From NCBI GenBank assembly GCA_046726215.1, contig JBKPAA010000059.1:13940-77939 (forward strand): a DNA stretch of 64,000 nt. The letters are read 5' to 3'. Of this stretch, positions 33,715-41,958 are shown piece after piece (positions within the stretch are counted from its first letter, which is position 1; each line of letters starts with the position of its first letter). Made by a program: the position numbers and the translations under genes. Origin of the DNA: DASQUK01 sp046726215 (GTDB lineage Bacteria > Actinomycetota > Acidimicrobiia > Acidimicrobiales > VFJN01). The notes below the pieces were generated by a model. That model worked only from the letters and a program-made list of their open reading frames with translations, was not told the origin of the DNA and made no database searches.

Positions 33715-34170
33715 TCAGCGCAACTGGCGGCCGAAGTGGAACGAGCTGATCGTCAGGCCCTCGCGCATGTAGAAACGGTGGGCGTCCGCCCGGTGCACGG
33801 CGGAGTCGAGATCGAGGACGCTGCAACCGGCGCGCTCGGCCCGCTCGGCCAACGCCGCCAGCAGCGCCCGCCCCACGCCGGTGCTGCGGGCGTCCACAGT
33901 GGTGACGAGGTCGTCCACGTACAGCTTGCGCAGATTGGCCGTCGTCGCCACGATCCGCCAGCCGGCCACCCCCACGCCGCGCCCGGCGTCGTAGGCGGCC
34001 GTGAACCGCAATCCCTGGGGGTGGCCCTCGGCGTAGACGGCCGAGAAGCTCGTCGCCGTCAGGTGCGGCCGGAGCTCCCGGAGCACCCCCAACACCTCGG
34101 CCAGGCGGTCGTTGCCGGGCTCGAGATCGACCAGCTCGATGTCCGCCACGGTCAGAACGTCAACACGCAC
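33715..34170 (-). CDS. GNAT acetyltransferase
   Basis: About 151 residues, GNAT fold. Acetyl-CoA-binding segment LRKLYVDDLVTTVDARSTGVGRALLAAL and the C-terminal LDSAVHRADAHRFYMREGL strand-helix are clear. Substrate unknown. The frame starts at GTG 34170, overlapping the end of the upstream gene on the same strand; GTG 34149 is an alternative. The C-terminus ISSFHFGRQLR ends near the convergent mtnA, with about 45 bases between the two stops. Confidence 0.85.
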   Translation of the reverse strand: MRVDVLTVADIELVDLEPGNDRLAEVLGVLRELRPHLTATSFSAVYAEGHPQGLRFTAAYDAGRGVGVAGWRIVATTANLRKLYVDDLVTTVDARSTGVGRALLAALAERAERAGCSVLDLDSAVHRADAHRFYMREGLTISSFHFGRQLR

Positions 34171-35387
34171 CACGGCGCCCGCGGTGACGCGAACATTGCG
34201 GCCGCCTTGCCGGTCGCTCCGTCGCGGCGTTCGTCCACCCCGCCGACCGCCGCCAGGCGGCCCCAGCCGGTACCACCCAGGTAGGCGGCGCCCAGGGCAG
34301 CCACGGGAACGACCAGGTCGGGCTCGGCATCGGTCGCCGCGCAGGTGGCACCGTCGGGTCCGCCCTCGAGCGCGAAGCGGCCGTTGGCGTGGCCGAGGGG
34401 GTCGACGACCTCGAGCACGAGGGACCCCTCGGCGCCATAGGAGCGGGCGGTCAGGGCTGCCGGGACGTCCAGCACCCGGACCCAGAGGTGGTCGGAGCGG
34501 TTGACGAGCGCCCCCATCCGGGCGTCGGCCAGCGCGAGCGGGACTGGATTGTCCACCGGCCGGAGGCTCACGTGCACCCGTGTCACCCAGTCGACCGAGG
34601 CGAGGAACCGCACCAGCTCGATCTCGGCGCGCCCGGATGTCGCCATCAGCACGCCGGCGGACAGGGTTCCGGCGGGACGGTTGAGCTCCCAGCGCTCGTC
34701 GACCGAGTACGCAGTGGCCGCCTGGGGCTCGCCCCGCTCGTCGGACCAGACGACCTTGGTCGCCTTGCGCCTGGAGTCGTTGTCGCCGTCGGGCCACTCG
34801 CGCACGCCGGCGAACACCTCCCAGCGCGGCACGTCGTAGCTGATGTGACCCGGGAATGTGCGGCGGGCCCGGTCGTAGACGTCGACCACGACCTTGGCGA
34901 AGGTGTCGTTGTCCACCAGCTCGACGGTGCCCGCGGGCCCGTCGAGCCACCGTGCCTGCGCGGCGTCGAGGTGCAGCTCGCAGGCCTCGACGCCGACGCC
35001 GTAGCCGTAGCGCCCGTAGATGGGGTACTCGGCGGCCACCAGGACCGCCACCGGCTCGCCGCGGTCGGCGATGTCGTCGAGCTGGGTCCGCATCATGCGG
35101 CTGAGGTGGCCCTGCCGGCGGTGCGTCGGCAGGACACCCACGCTGCTGACGGCGCCCGCCGCCACCGCGCCGCCGGGGACGGTCAGCTCGGTGGGAAAGG
35201 CTCGGGCGGCGCCACAGAGCCGGCCGTGGCCGTCGAAGGCCCCGAGGCAGCGGTCGATGCCGAACGCGGCCCGCCGGGTTTCGATGTCCTCGGCCGGGGA
35301 CGGTGGCGCCAGGAACGCGGTGAGGACGACGTTGACGAAGTCGCCGAACTCGTCGTCGGTGATGGTGCGCACGGTGTCGGGGGTCAC
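34152..35387 (-). CDS. Eis-like GNAT acetyltransferase with SCP2-like domain
   Basis: 411-residue protein of the Eis/enhanced-intracellular-survival acetyltransferase architecture: an N-terminal GNAT domain (SSVGVLPTHRRQGHLSRMMRTQL, AAEYPIYGRYGYGVG), a second degenerate GNAT domain (residues about 200-290), and a C-terminal sterol-carrier-like domain (VLEVVDPLGHANGRFALEGG). The ATCAA ending is APWCVLTF. GTG 35387 was chosen since the domain begins there and TACCCT lies 7 bases before it on this strand; the longer open frame overlaps the methyltransferase gene. Substrate unknown; Eis acetylates lysines and aminoglycosides in mycobacteria, which should not be assumed here. Confidence 0.9.
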   Translation of the reverse strand: MTPDTVRTITDDEFGDFVNVVLTAFLAPPSPAEDIETRRAAFGIDRCLGAFDGHGRLCGAARAFPTELTVPGGAVAAGAVSSVGVLPTHRRQGHLSRMMRTQLDDIADRGEPVAVLVAAEYPIYGRYGYGVGVEACELHLDAAQARWLDGPAGTVELVDNDTFAKVVVDVYDRARRTFPGHISYDVPRWEVFAGVREWPDGDNDSRRKATKVVWSDERGEPQAATAYSVDERWELNRPAGTLSAGVLMATSGRAEIELVRFLASVDWVTRVHVSLRPVDNPVPLALADARMGALVNRSDHLWVRVLDVPAALTARSYGAEGSLVLEVVDPLGHANGRFALEGGPDGATCAATDAEPDLVVPVAALGAAYLGGTGWGRLAAVGGVDERRDGATGKAAAMFASPRAPWCVLTF

Positions 35388-35394
35388 CGTCGCC

Positions 35395-35400
35395 AGGGTA
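35395..35400 (-). promoter_or_regulatory. Putative -10 box of the Eis-like gene
   Basis: On the reverse strand TACCCT lies 7 bases before GTG 35387. Leaderless spacing. Confidence 0.5.
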
Positions 35401-35443
35401 GGCAGCCTCCCGGCCGCGGGCCGCAGGGGTTTCGGCGCCGGGA

Positions 35444-35977
35444 TCAGGCGTCGCCGGCCCAGTCCCGGCGGCGCAGCTCGTACAGCGCGATGGCGGTAGC
35501 GGTGGCCACGTTGAGCGACCCGACGCGTCCGAGCTGGGGTATGTACGTCACCCGGTCGCAGGCGGCCAGGGTGGCTGCCGGCAGCCCGCGGTCCTCGTGG
35601 CCGATGGCGAGGCACACCGGCCCACTGACGGTGAGCTCGGGGAGCGGCACCGCATCGTCGGTGAGCTCCAGGCCGATGACGCAGTAGCCGTCGTCCCGGG
35701 CCGCCGACGCCGCCTCGGCGGCGGTGTCGTGCCATGTCCACTCGACGAAGCGCTGCGACCCCAGCGCGGTCTTGGCAGTCTTGGCGTTGGTGGGCGCCGC
35801 CGTGTCGCCGACCAGCCACAGATGGTCGACTCGGAACGCCGCCGCCGTCCGGAGGATGGCGCCCACGTTGTAGGGCGACTGGACGTGGTCGAGGATCAGC
35901 GCGACCGGTGCCACGGTGCGTCGGCGCCAGGAGCGGTGCAGGCGCTTGAGTCCCGTCGGATCGAGCTGCCGCGTCAT
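35444..35977 (-). CDS. SpoU/TrmH-family RNA methyltransferase
   Basis: 177-residue SPOUT methyltransferase for RNA 2'-O-methylation. Motif 1 LILDHVQSPYNVGAILRTAAAF, motif 2 GPVCLAIGHEDRGLPAATLA, motif 3 YIPQLGRVGSLNVATATAIALYEL; these three blocks form the SAM-binding trefoil knot. It lacks the N-terminal substrate domain of RlmB, so it is closer to TrmH/TrmL; the RNA target is not clear. ATG 35977 overlaps the stop of the upstream methyltransferase (ATGA) and follows AAGGAG. Confidence 0.9.
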   Translation of the reverse strand: MTRQLDPTGLKRLHRSWRRRTVAPVALILDHVQSPYNVGAILRTAAAFRVDHLWLVGDTAAPTNAKTAKTALGSQRFVEWTWHDTAAEAASAARDDGYCVIGLELTDDAVPLPELTVSGPVCLAIGHEDRGLPAATLAACDRVTYIPQLGRVGSLNVATATAIALYELRRRDWAGDA

Positions 35978-36573
35978 CTCCTTACCTCGAGGAGTCGGTA
36001 GCCGACGCGGCTCCCCAGGCGCGTGACGGACCAGTCGCGCCCCTCCAGCCAACGGTGCAGCGAATCGGCGCCGAGGTGCTTCTGCGCGACCAGCAGCGCC
36101 GTGCCGTCGGTGTCCAGCCGTCCGAGCCAGCCGTCGAGAAGGTCGTGGAGGGCGGCCTTTCCCACCCGCACCGGCGGGTTCGACCACAGCGCCGCGAGCC
36201 GCACGTCGGCCGGCACGTCATCCGGCGTCGCCACCCGAACATTGGTGAGACCGGCGGCTGCGGCGTTGGCCCTCGTGAGCTCGAGGGCCCGTTCGTTGAC
36301 GTCGACGGCCCACACCGTGGCCCCGGGGGAACGCTTGGCCAGCGTGAGCGCAATCGGCCCGTAGCCACAACCGACGTCCGCAAGGTGACCGCCTGGCGGC
36401 GGCGGGGGTGCCTCGGTCAGCAGGTACCTTGTGCCGGGATCGATGCGCGCCGCGGAGAACACGCCCCGGTCGGTGCGGAGGGCCAGCGACAGGTCCGGGA
36501 GGTCGAGCTGCACGGTGGACGGGCGCGACGCCACGTCCGGTGAGCGCGAGAAGTAGTGCTGGGGCCGGCCCAC
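35974..36573 (-). CDS. RsmC-like small-domain methyltransferase
   Basis: 199-residue class I SAM methyltransferase. The SAM loop is LADVGCGYGPIALTLAK, the acidic ribose-binding residue is in VWAVDVNERALEL, and the catalytic SNPPVRVGKAALHDLL matches the SNPP motif of RsmC/RlmG-type guanine N2 methyltransferases. It has only one such domain, as in many actinobacteria. GTG 36573 is 26 bases from the divergent def start. rRNA m2G methylation is inferred. Confidence 0.88.
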   Translation of the reverse strand: MGRPQHYFSRSPDVASRPSTVQLDLPDLSLALRTDRGVFSAARIDPGTRYLLTEAPPPPPGGHLADVGCGYGPIALTLAKRSPGATVWAVDVNERALELTRANAAAAGLTNVRVATPDDVPADVRLAALWSNPPVRVGKAALHDLLDGWLGRLDTDGTALLVAQKHLGADSLHRWLEGRDWSVTRLGSRVGYRLLEVRR

Positions 36574-36581
36574 GTCGGGCG

Positions 36582-36591
36582 ACGGTAGCCT
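36582..36591. promoter_or_regulatory. Overlapping divergent -10 boxes
   Basis: TAGCCT (36586-36591, forward) lies 8 bases before the def ATG, and TACCGT on the reverse strand (36587-36582) lies 8 bases before the RsmC-like GTG. The two -10 boxes share 2 bases, so RNA polymerase could use only one at a time. The start codons are separated by only 26 bases. Confidence 0.55.
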
Positions 36592-36599
36592 TGCGGGCC

Positions 36600-37139
36600 A
36601 TGGCCCCCTACAGCATCCGCACGGTTGGTGACCCGGTCCTGCGGCAACGCGCCACCGAGGTCACCACCATCGACGGGCGCGTGGCCAAGCTGGCGGAGGA
36701 CATGATCGCCACCATGTACGACGCCCCCGGCGTCGGCCTGGCAGCCCCCCAGGTGGGGGTCGAGAAGCGGATGTTCGTGTACGACGTGGGCGAGGGACCG
36801 TTCACGATCGTCAACCCCGAGATCTCTGAACGCGACGGCGAGTGGACGTACGAGGAGGGTTGCCTGTCGGTGCCCGGGCTGTCGTGGGAGATCGTCCGTG
36901 CCAAGCGGGTGCACCTCACGGGCCTCGACCTCGACGGCAACGACGTCTCCATCGAGGCGGACGAGCTGCTCGCCCGCTGCTTCCAGCATGAGCTCGACCA
37001 CCTCGACGGCATCCTGCTGCTGGAGCGGCTGGACGCCGACACCCGCAAGCAGGCGCTCAAGACCATCAGGGAGCTCGGCATCGGTCGCTCCGTGCCGGCG
37101 CACGCCGAGTCCAAGGGCGGCGGTTTCTCTCTCCGCTAG
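36600..37139 (+). CDS. def: Peptide deformylase
   Basis: Removes the formyl group from nascent N-formyl-methionine. 179 residues with motif 1 GVGLAAPQVG, motif 2 EEGCLSVPGL (metal Cys), motif 3 CFQHELDHLDGIL (HExxH-type, written QHELDH). ATG 36600 follows a -10 box at leaderless spacing. Followed by fmt, the enzyme that adds the formyl group to the initiator. Confidence 0.96.
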   Translation: MAPYSIRTVGDPVLRQRATEVTTIDGRVAKLAEDMIATMYDAPGVGLAAPQVGVEKRMFVYDVGEGPFTIVNPEISERDGEWTYEEGCLSVPGLSWEIVRAKRVHLTGLDLDGNDVSIEADELLARCFQHELDHLDGILLLERLDADTRKQALKTIRELGIGRSVPAHAESKGGGFSLR

Positions 37140-37145
37140 GCCGGG

Positions 37146-38036
37146 GTGAAGCCGGGCCGGTCCATGGCGCTCGCACCCGCACCCACGCACCCCCGGCGGC
37201 TGGTGTTCCTGGGAACCCCCGAGTTCGCGACCCTGCCGCTGCGCGCGCTGGTCGACGCTGGCCGGGACATCGCGCTCGTGGTGTCCCAGCCCGACAAACG
37301 CCGGGGCCGCGGTGGCCGGTTGCTGCCGTCACCGGTGAAGCAGGCGGCGCTCGACCTCGGGCTGCCGGTGTCCGACCGCGTCGACGACGTGCTCGACACG
37401 GGTGCCGACCTCGGGGTGGTGGCCGCGTTCGGCCGCCTGATCAGGCCCCACGTGCTGGAGCGTCTGCCGATGGCGAACCTCCATTTCTCCCTGCTGCCCC
37501 GGTGGCGGGGCGCGGCGCCGGTCGAGCGGGCGATCCTGGCCGGCGACGAGCGCACGGGCGTCGACCTCATGGTCATCGAGGAGGGCTTGGACACGGGCGG
37601 CGTGTACGCCCGCGCCGAGGTGCCGATCGACCCCGACGAGACGGCCGACGAGCTGCGGGCCCGCCTGGCGGCACTGGGGACCGACCTGCTGCTCGCCAAC
37701 CTGCGCGACGGTCTGCCCGAGCCCAAACCGCAACAGGGTGAGCCCACCTATGCCCACAAGATCGGTCCCGCAGAGCTGCGGATCGACTGGGACCGGCCGG
37801 CGGTCGACATCCATCGGCTGGTCCGGATCGGTGGCGCCTGGACGACCTTCCGGGGCCACCGGCTCAAGGTGTGGCGCACGGCGCTCGGCCCGGCGGGACC
37901 CGACGGCATCGAGATGCCCGCCGGTGACGGAGCGATCCACCTGGTCGAGGTGCAACCCGAGGGGCGGCGACGGATACCGGCCCGGGCGTGGGCGCATGGG
38001 GTCCACTGGCGGCCCGGAGACCGGGTGGACACGTGA
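37146..38036 (+). CDS. fmt: Methionyl-tRNA formyltransferase
   Basis: Formylates Met-tRNA-fMet with 10-formyl-THF. 296 residues: LVFLGTPEFATLPLRALVDAG at the N-terminus, the 10-formyl-THF site LHFSLLPRWRGAAPVERAI, DLMVIEEGLDTGGVYA, and the C-terminal tRNA-binding beta-barrel (AHKIGPAELRIDWDRPAVDIHRLVR region). GTG 37146 or ATG 37164 as start. It pairs functionally with def. Confidence 0.95.
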   Translation: MKPGRSMALAPAPTHPRRLVFLGTPEFATLPLRALVDAGRDIALVVSQPDKRRGRGGRLLPSPVKQAALDLGLPVSDRVDDVLDTGADLGVVAAFGRLIRPHVLERLPMANLHFSLLPRWRGAAPVERAILAGDERTGVDLMVIEEGLDTGGVYARAEVPIDPDETADELRARLAALGTDLLLANLRDGLPEPKPQQGEPTYAHKIGPAELRIDWDRPAVDIHRLVRIGGAWTTFRGHRLKVWRTALGPAGPDGIEMPAGDGAIHLVEVQPEGRRRIPARAWAHGVHWRPGDRVDT

Positions 38037-38042
38037 CCGGGA

Positions 38043-38077
38043 GGCGGTGCGAGGGACCCGACGGGGTCCGAGCCGCC
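38043..38077. terminator. Hairpin after fmt
   Basis: Nested inverted repeat: outer GGCGG/CCGCC (38043-38047, 38073-38077) and inner GGACCC-GACG-GGGTCC (38054-38069). No T-run follows. It may end the def-fmt transcript; a weak call. Confidence 0.35.
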
Positions 38078-38119
38078 GTGAGAGTTCCGCTGCGTGCGGG
38101 GCCGGGGTAGTTTCCCGGC

Positions 38120-38584
38120 GTGCAGAAGCCGCAGCGGTTCCGCGCCCGCCTCCGGGACGCGGGCGGCGGGGGCGCGGCGTTCGACGTGCCGGCTCAGGCG
38201 GCCGTGCCGCTAAGCGAGCGGAAGCGCCCGCCGGTCAGGGTGACGATTGGCGGCCACACGTTTCGCACCACCGCCGCCGTTTACGGCGGCCAGCCAATGA
38301 TCGGGGTCAACAAGCAGCACCGGGCCGCGGCCCGCATCGACGTTGGCGACACGTTCGAGGTCGAGGTGGCGCTCGACGAGGAGCCCCGGGTGGTCGAGGT
38401 GCCACCCGACCTCGCAGAGGCGCTCGACGGTGACGCCGGGGCGCGGGCCGCCTTCGACCGCATGTCCTACACGCACCGGCGCGAGTACGTGGAGTGGGTC
38501 GCGGATGCCAAGCGACCGGCGACGCGTGCCCGCCGGGTCGCGGAGACGGTCGAACGGGTCCGACCGGGCGCGGCCGGGCGATGA
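38120..38584 (+). CDS. DUF1905/YdeI-like protein
   Basis: 154 residues with an N-terminal DUF1905 beta domain (FRARLRDAGG, FDVPAQAAVPL, RPPVRVTIGGHTFRTT) and a C-terminal YdeI/OmpD-associated helical segment (LDGDAGARAAFDRMSYTHRREYVEWVADAKRPATRARRV). The function is unknown; no catalytic residues are recognised. GTG 38120 follows TAGTTT (38108-38113) by 6 bases. Overlaps the next gene by 4 bases. Confidence 0.85.
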   Translation: MQKPQRFRARLRDAGGGGAAFDVPAQAAVPLSERKRPPVRVTIGGHTFRTTAAVYGGQPMIGVNKQHRAAARIDVGDTFEVEVALDEEPRVVEVPPDLAEALDGDAGARAAFDRMSYTHRREYVEWVADAKRPATRARRVAETVERVRPGAAGR

Positions 38585-39069
38585 GCGAGGCCGAGGCGCG
38601 CCGGCGATGGCCGGCCAAGGTGCTGACCGTGTCCGACGGCGTGGTGGCCGGCACCCGTGAGGATCGCTCCGGTGCGGCGCTGGCGGATCGGCTGCGGGCC
38701 GCGGGTTACGACGTCGTGGGACGGGTGGTGAGCCCCGACGGGACCGAAGCCGTGGCGGAGGCGCTGCGGGCGCTGGCCGACGGGTACGCGGGATTGATCG
38801 TGACGACCGGCGGGACGGGGTTCGGTCCCCGTGACCTGACACCCGAGGGGACGCGCGCCGTGCTCGACCGCGAGGCGCCGGGGCTGGGCGAGGCCATGAG
38901 GCTGGTGAACCCCCTCGGTCGCCTGTCGCGGGCGGTGGCCGGGACCGTGGGGCAGGCGCTGGTGCTCAACACGCCGGGCTCGTCCACGGGCGCCGTCGAG
39001 TGCCTGGACGCCGTGATCGATGTCGTGCCCCACGCCCTGGAGCTGCTCGGGGGAGGCAGGCCGCACTGA
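38581..39069 (+). CDS. MoaB/MogA-like molybdopterin-binding protein
   Basis: 162-residue single-domain protein of the MoCF family (MoaB/MogA). Signature blocks: KVLTVSDGVVAGTREDRSG, AGLIVTTGGTGFGPRDLTPEGTRAV and the C-terminal NTPGSSTGAVECLDAV. MogA adenylates molybdopterin; this protein could act there or be a MoaB of uncertain role. No other molybdenum cofactor gene is nearby. ATG overlaps the DUF1905 gene. Confidence 0.9.
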   Translation: MSEAEARRRWPAKVLTVSDGVVAGTREDRSGAALADRLRAAGYDVVGRVVSPDGTEAVAEALRALADGYAGLIVTTGGTGFGPRDLTPEGTRAVLDREAPGLGEAMRLVNPLGRLSRAVAGTVGQALVLNTPGSSTGAVECLDAVIDVVPHALELLGGGRPH

Positions 39070-39093
39070 CCGTGGCGGACGTCACTCGACAGA

Positions 39094-39114
39094 AATTAGA
39101 ACGTGTTCTAATTT
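39094..39114 (+). promoter_or_regulatory. Palindromic operator over the ribD -10 box
   Basis: Perfect inverted repeat AATTAGAAC-GT-GTTCTAATT (39094-39113), strikingly A+T-rich for this genome. Its right arm overlaps TAATTT (39109-39114), which lies 6 bases before the ribD GTG. The core TAGAACGTGTTCTA fits TNNAACNNGTTNNA, the pattern reported for the TetR-family repressor KstR of actinobacterial sterol catabolism. The spacing differs from LexA boxes (GAAC-N4-GTTC). Binding protein unknown. Confidence 0.7.
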
Positions 39115-39120
39115 GGCTCC

Positions 39121-40152
39121 GTGACGCTCGCCCATACGCTGCCGGTGATGGTCGACACCGACCACGACCACATGCTGCGGGCTGTCGAGCTGGCCGCCGG
39201 TGTCCGCGCCTCCACGTCGCCCAACCCCTGGGTGGGCTGCGTGCTGGTGGCCGCCGACGGCCGGGAGCTCGAGGGCGCCACGCAGCCGCCCGGGGGATCG
39301 CACGCCGAGGCGGCCGCCCTGGCCGAGGCCGCGACGGCGGGCATCGACACCCGGGGCGCGACGGCATACGTGACGCTGGAGCCGTGCAACCACCACGGCC
39401 GCACCCCACCCTGCGCCGACGCCCTGATCGACGCCGGCGTCGCCCGGGTCGTCGTGGGCCTCGCTGATCCCGACCCGCACGTGAGGGGCCGGGGAATCGA
39501 GCGGCTGCGCGCCGCCGGCGTCGAGGTCACGACCGGGGTCGCCGGCGACGTGGTGGCCGAGCTGCTCGCCCCCTACGTGAAGCACCGCGAGACCGGGCGC
39601 CCCTACGTGGTGCTCAAGCTGGCCGCCAGCCTCGACGGACGCACCGCGGCGCCGGACGGTTCCAGCCGGTGGATCACCGGCGAGGCCGCCAGGGCCGATG
39701 CCCACCGCCTGCGGGCCGAGAGCGACGCCGTGCTGGTCGGGGCCGGCACCGTGCGGGCCGACGACCCCGCACTCACGGTCCGCCGTGTCGGCGGCCGCGA
39801 TCCCTTGCGTGTCGTGCTGGGTAAGGCGCCACCGGGCGCCAGGGTCCGCCCCGCCCTCGAGCTGGCGGGCGATCTCGGCGAGGTCCTCGACCAGCTGGCC
39901 CGACGCGACGTGATCCAGCTGTTGGTCGAGGGGGGCGCCACGGTGGCCGGGGCCTTCCACCGGGCCGGTCTGGTCGATCGCTACGTCGTCTACCTGGCGC
40001 CGGTCCTGTTCGGTGGAGACGACGCCCGTGGCTTGTTCACTGGACCCGGAGCCAGCACCATGTCCGACGTCTGGCGTGGCCGCATAGCCGGCGTCACGCA
40101 CCTGGGCGACGACCTTCGCGTCGACCTGTACCCCCGAGTCAGGAGCAGCTGA
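39121..40152 (+). CDS. ribD: Bifunctional riboflavin deaminase-reductase
   Basis: Two steps of riboflavin synthesis. N-terminal zinc deaminase: SPNPWVGCVLVA, GGSHAEAAAL (HAE) and VTLEPCNHHGRTPPCADAL (PCxxxGRTPPC-type zinc site). C-terminal NADPH reductase: VVLKLAASLDGRTAAPDGSS, RWITGEAARADAHRLRAESDAVLVGAGTV (split for length here) and LLVEGGATVAGAF. 343 residues. GTG 39121 has no ribosome binding site and follows the -10 box by 6 bases. No FMN riboswitch fits in the 51-base upstream gap. Confidence 0.95.
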   Translation: MTLAHTLPVMVDTDHDHMLRAVELAAGVRASTSPNPWVGCVLVAADGRELEGATQPPGGSHAEAAALAEAATAGIDTRGATAYVTLEPCNHHGRTPPCADALIDAGVARVVVGLADPDPHVRGRGIERLRAAGVEVTTGVAGDVVAELLAPYVKHRETGRPYVVLKLAASLDGRTAAPDGSSRWITGEAARADAHRLRAESDAVLVGAGTVRADDPALTVRRVGGRDPLRVVLGKAPPGARVRPALELAGDLGEVLDQLARRDVIQLLVEGGATVAGAFHRAGLVDRYVVYLAPVLFGGDDARGLFTGPGASTMSDVWRGRIAGVTHLGDDLRVDLYPRVRSS

Positions 40153-40721
40153 TGTTCACCGGCATCGTCGAGGAGCTGGGCTCGATCGCCTCGATCGAGG
40201 GCCAGCGCGTCCGGATCGCGGCGTCGCTCGTGACCCAGGACGCCAAGACCGGCGACTCCATCGCCGTGGACGGCTGTTGCGTCACCGTTGTCGAACAGGG
40301 CCCCGGGTGGTGGGAGGCCGACATCACCGACGAAACGCTCAAGCGCACGACGTTCGGCGACCGGGTACCGGGCGACCCGGTCAACCTCGAGCGCCCCGTC
40401 CGGATGACCGACCGACTCGGGGGCCACATCGTGCAGGGCCACGTCGACGGCGTGGGAGAGATCGTCGAGCCCGCCCCCGACCTGCGCATCCGGATGCCCC
40501 GCGAACTGCTGCGCTACATAGTCGAGAAGGGCTCGGTGGCCGTCGACGGCGTGAGCCTCACTGTCGTCGACGTGCTCGACGATGGCTTCACGGTGGCCGT
40601 CATCCCCCACACGGCCGCTGTCACCACCCTCGGCACCAAGCAGGTCGGCGACGGCGTGAACCTGGAGGTGGACGTGACCGTGAAATACGTCGAACGCCTC
40701 CTTGCCTGGAAGGATGTCTAA
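40152..40721 (+). CDS. ribE: Riboflavin synthase alpha chain
   Basis: Dismutates two 6,7-dimethyl-8-ribityllumazines to riboflavin. Starts MFTGIVEELGSI; two lumazine-binding barrels with GDSIAVDGCCVTVVE, GHIVQGHVDGVGEI, KGSVAVDGVSLTVV and the conserved C-terminal NLEVDVTVKYVERLL. 189 residues. Its start overlaps the ribD stop by one base. Confidence 0.96.
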   Translation: MFTGIVEELGSIASIEGQRVRIAASLVTQDAKTGDSIAVDGCCVTVVEQGPGWWEADITDETLKRTTFGDRVPGDPVNLERPVRMTDRLGGHIVQGHVDGVGEIVEPAPDLRIRMPRELLRYIVEKGSVAVDGVSLTVVDVLDDGFTVAVIPHTAAVTTLGTKQVGDGVNLEVDVTVKYVERLLAWKDV

Positions 40722-40723
40722 AC

Positions 40724-41944
40724 ATGGCCTTCGCCAAAGTCGAGGACGCGGTCACGGCGGTCGGGCGGGGCGAGATCGTCGTCGTCGTCGACGACGAGGA
40801 CCGAGAGAACGAGGGCGACCTCATCATGGCGGCGGAGTTCGCCACACCCGAGAAGATCGCCTTCTTCCTGCATCACACGTCCGGCGTGATCTGTGCACCG
40901 GTGACCCGCGAGCGGGCCCGCGAGCTCGACCTGCCGCTCATGGTCGCGAACAACACCGAGACCATGCGCACGGCCTTCACCGTCAGCGTCGACTTCCGTC
41001 ACGACACGACCACGGGCATCTCGGCCCACGACCGGGCGGCAACCGTGCGAGCCCTGGTCGACCCCGCGACGCGACCCCTGGACCTGTTGCGCCCCGGCCA
41101 CATCTTCCCGCTGGAGGCGCGCGACGGTGGCGTGCTGAAGCGGGCCGGGCACACGGAGGCGGCCATCGACCTGGCCCGCATGGCGGGCCTCTACCCGGCC
41201 GGGGTCCTGTGCGAGCTGGTCAACGAGAGCAAGAACGACATGGCCCGCCTGCCGGAGCTCCACAGCTTCGCCGAGGAGCACGGGCTGGTGCTGATCTCGA
41301 TCGCCGATCTCATCCGCTACCGCCGCCAGACCGAGAAGCTGGTACGACGCGTCGCCGAGGCGCGCATCCCCACGGAGTGGGGGGACTTCACCTGCTACGC
41401 GTACGAATCGGTGCTCGACGGCGAGCACCACATCGCCTTCGTCAAGGGGGCGGTCCAGGGTCAGGACAACGTCCTGGTCCGGGTGCACTCGGAGTGCCTC
41501 ACCGGCGACGTGTTCGGGTCGCTGCGGTGCGACTGTGGACTCCAGCTCCAGGCCGCCATGAAGCAGGTGGCCGAGGAGGGCATGGGCGCGGTGGTGTACC
41601 TCCGGGGGCACGAGGGCCGGGGCATCGGCATCGGGCACAAGCTGCTCGCGTACCAGCTGCAGGACCAGGGCCACGACACGGTCGACGCCAACATCGCGCT
41701 GGGCATGCCGGTCGACAGCCGCGAGTACGGCATCGGTGCCCAGATCCTGGTCGATCTGGGGATCACCACCATGCGGCTGCTGACCAACAACCCGTCGAAG
41801 AAGGGTGGGCTGGCGGGGTTCGGCCTGGAGATCAGCGAACGGGTGCCCCTGCAGACGGCACCCAATGCCGAGAACATCGCCTACCTGCGCACCAAGCGCG
41901 AGCGCATGGGCCACATGCTCGAGGGCCTCGATGACGTCCTCTAG
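40724..41944 (+). CDS. ribBA: Bifunctional DHBP synthase/GTP cyclohydrolase II
   Basis: Supplies both riboflavin precursors. The N-terminal RibB half has VVVVDDEDRENEGDLIMAAE and HTSGVICAP plus the DHDT-like HDTTTGISAHDRA; the C-terminal RibA half has RVHSECLTGDVFGSLRCDCG zinc site, LRGHEGRGIGIGHKL and GVDSREYGIG-type region. 406 residues. ATG 40724 with GGAAGGA about 9 bases upstream. Confidence 0.96.
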   Translation: MAFAKVEDAVTAVGRGEIVVVVDDEDRENEGDLIMAAEFATPEKIAFFLHHTSGVICAPVTRERARELDLPLMVANNTETMRTAFTVSVDFRHDTTTGISAHDRAATVRALVDPATRPLDLLRPGHIFPLEARDGGVLKRAGHTEAAIDLARMAGLYPAGVLCELVNESKNDMARLPELHSFAEEHGLVLISIADLIRYRRQTEKLVRRVAEARIPTEWGDFTCYAYESVLDGEHHIAFVKGAVQGQDNVLVRVHSECLTGDVFGSLRCDCGLQLQAAMKQVAEEGMGAVVYLRGHEGRGIGIGHKLLAYQLQDQGHDTVDANIALGMPVDSREYGIGAQILVDLGITTMRLLTNNPSKKGGLAGFGLEISERVPLQTAPNAENIAYLRTKRERMGHMLEGLDDVL

Positions 41945-41958
41945 GCGGCCCCGTCGCC

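Noticed and set aside
38043..38077. Strong terminator after fmt
   Set aside because: The hairpin is real but lacks a T-run, so it is kept only as a weak call.
39094..39114. LexA (SOS) box before ribD
   Set aside because: The actinobacterial SOS box has four bases between GAAC and GTTC; here there are two.
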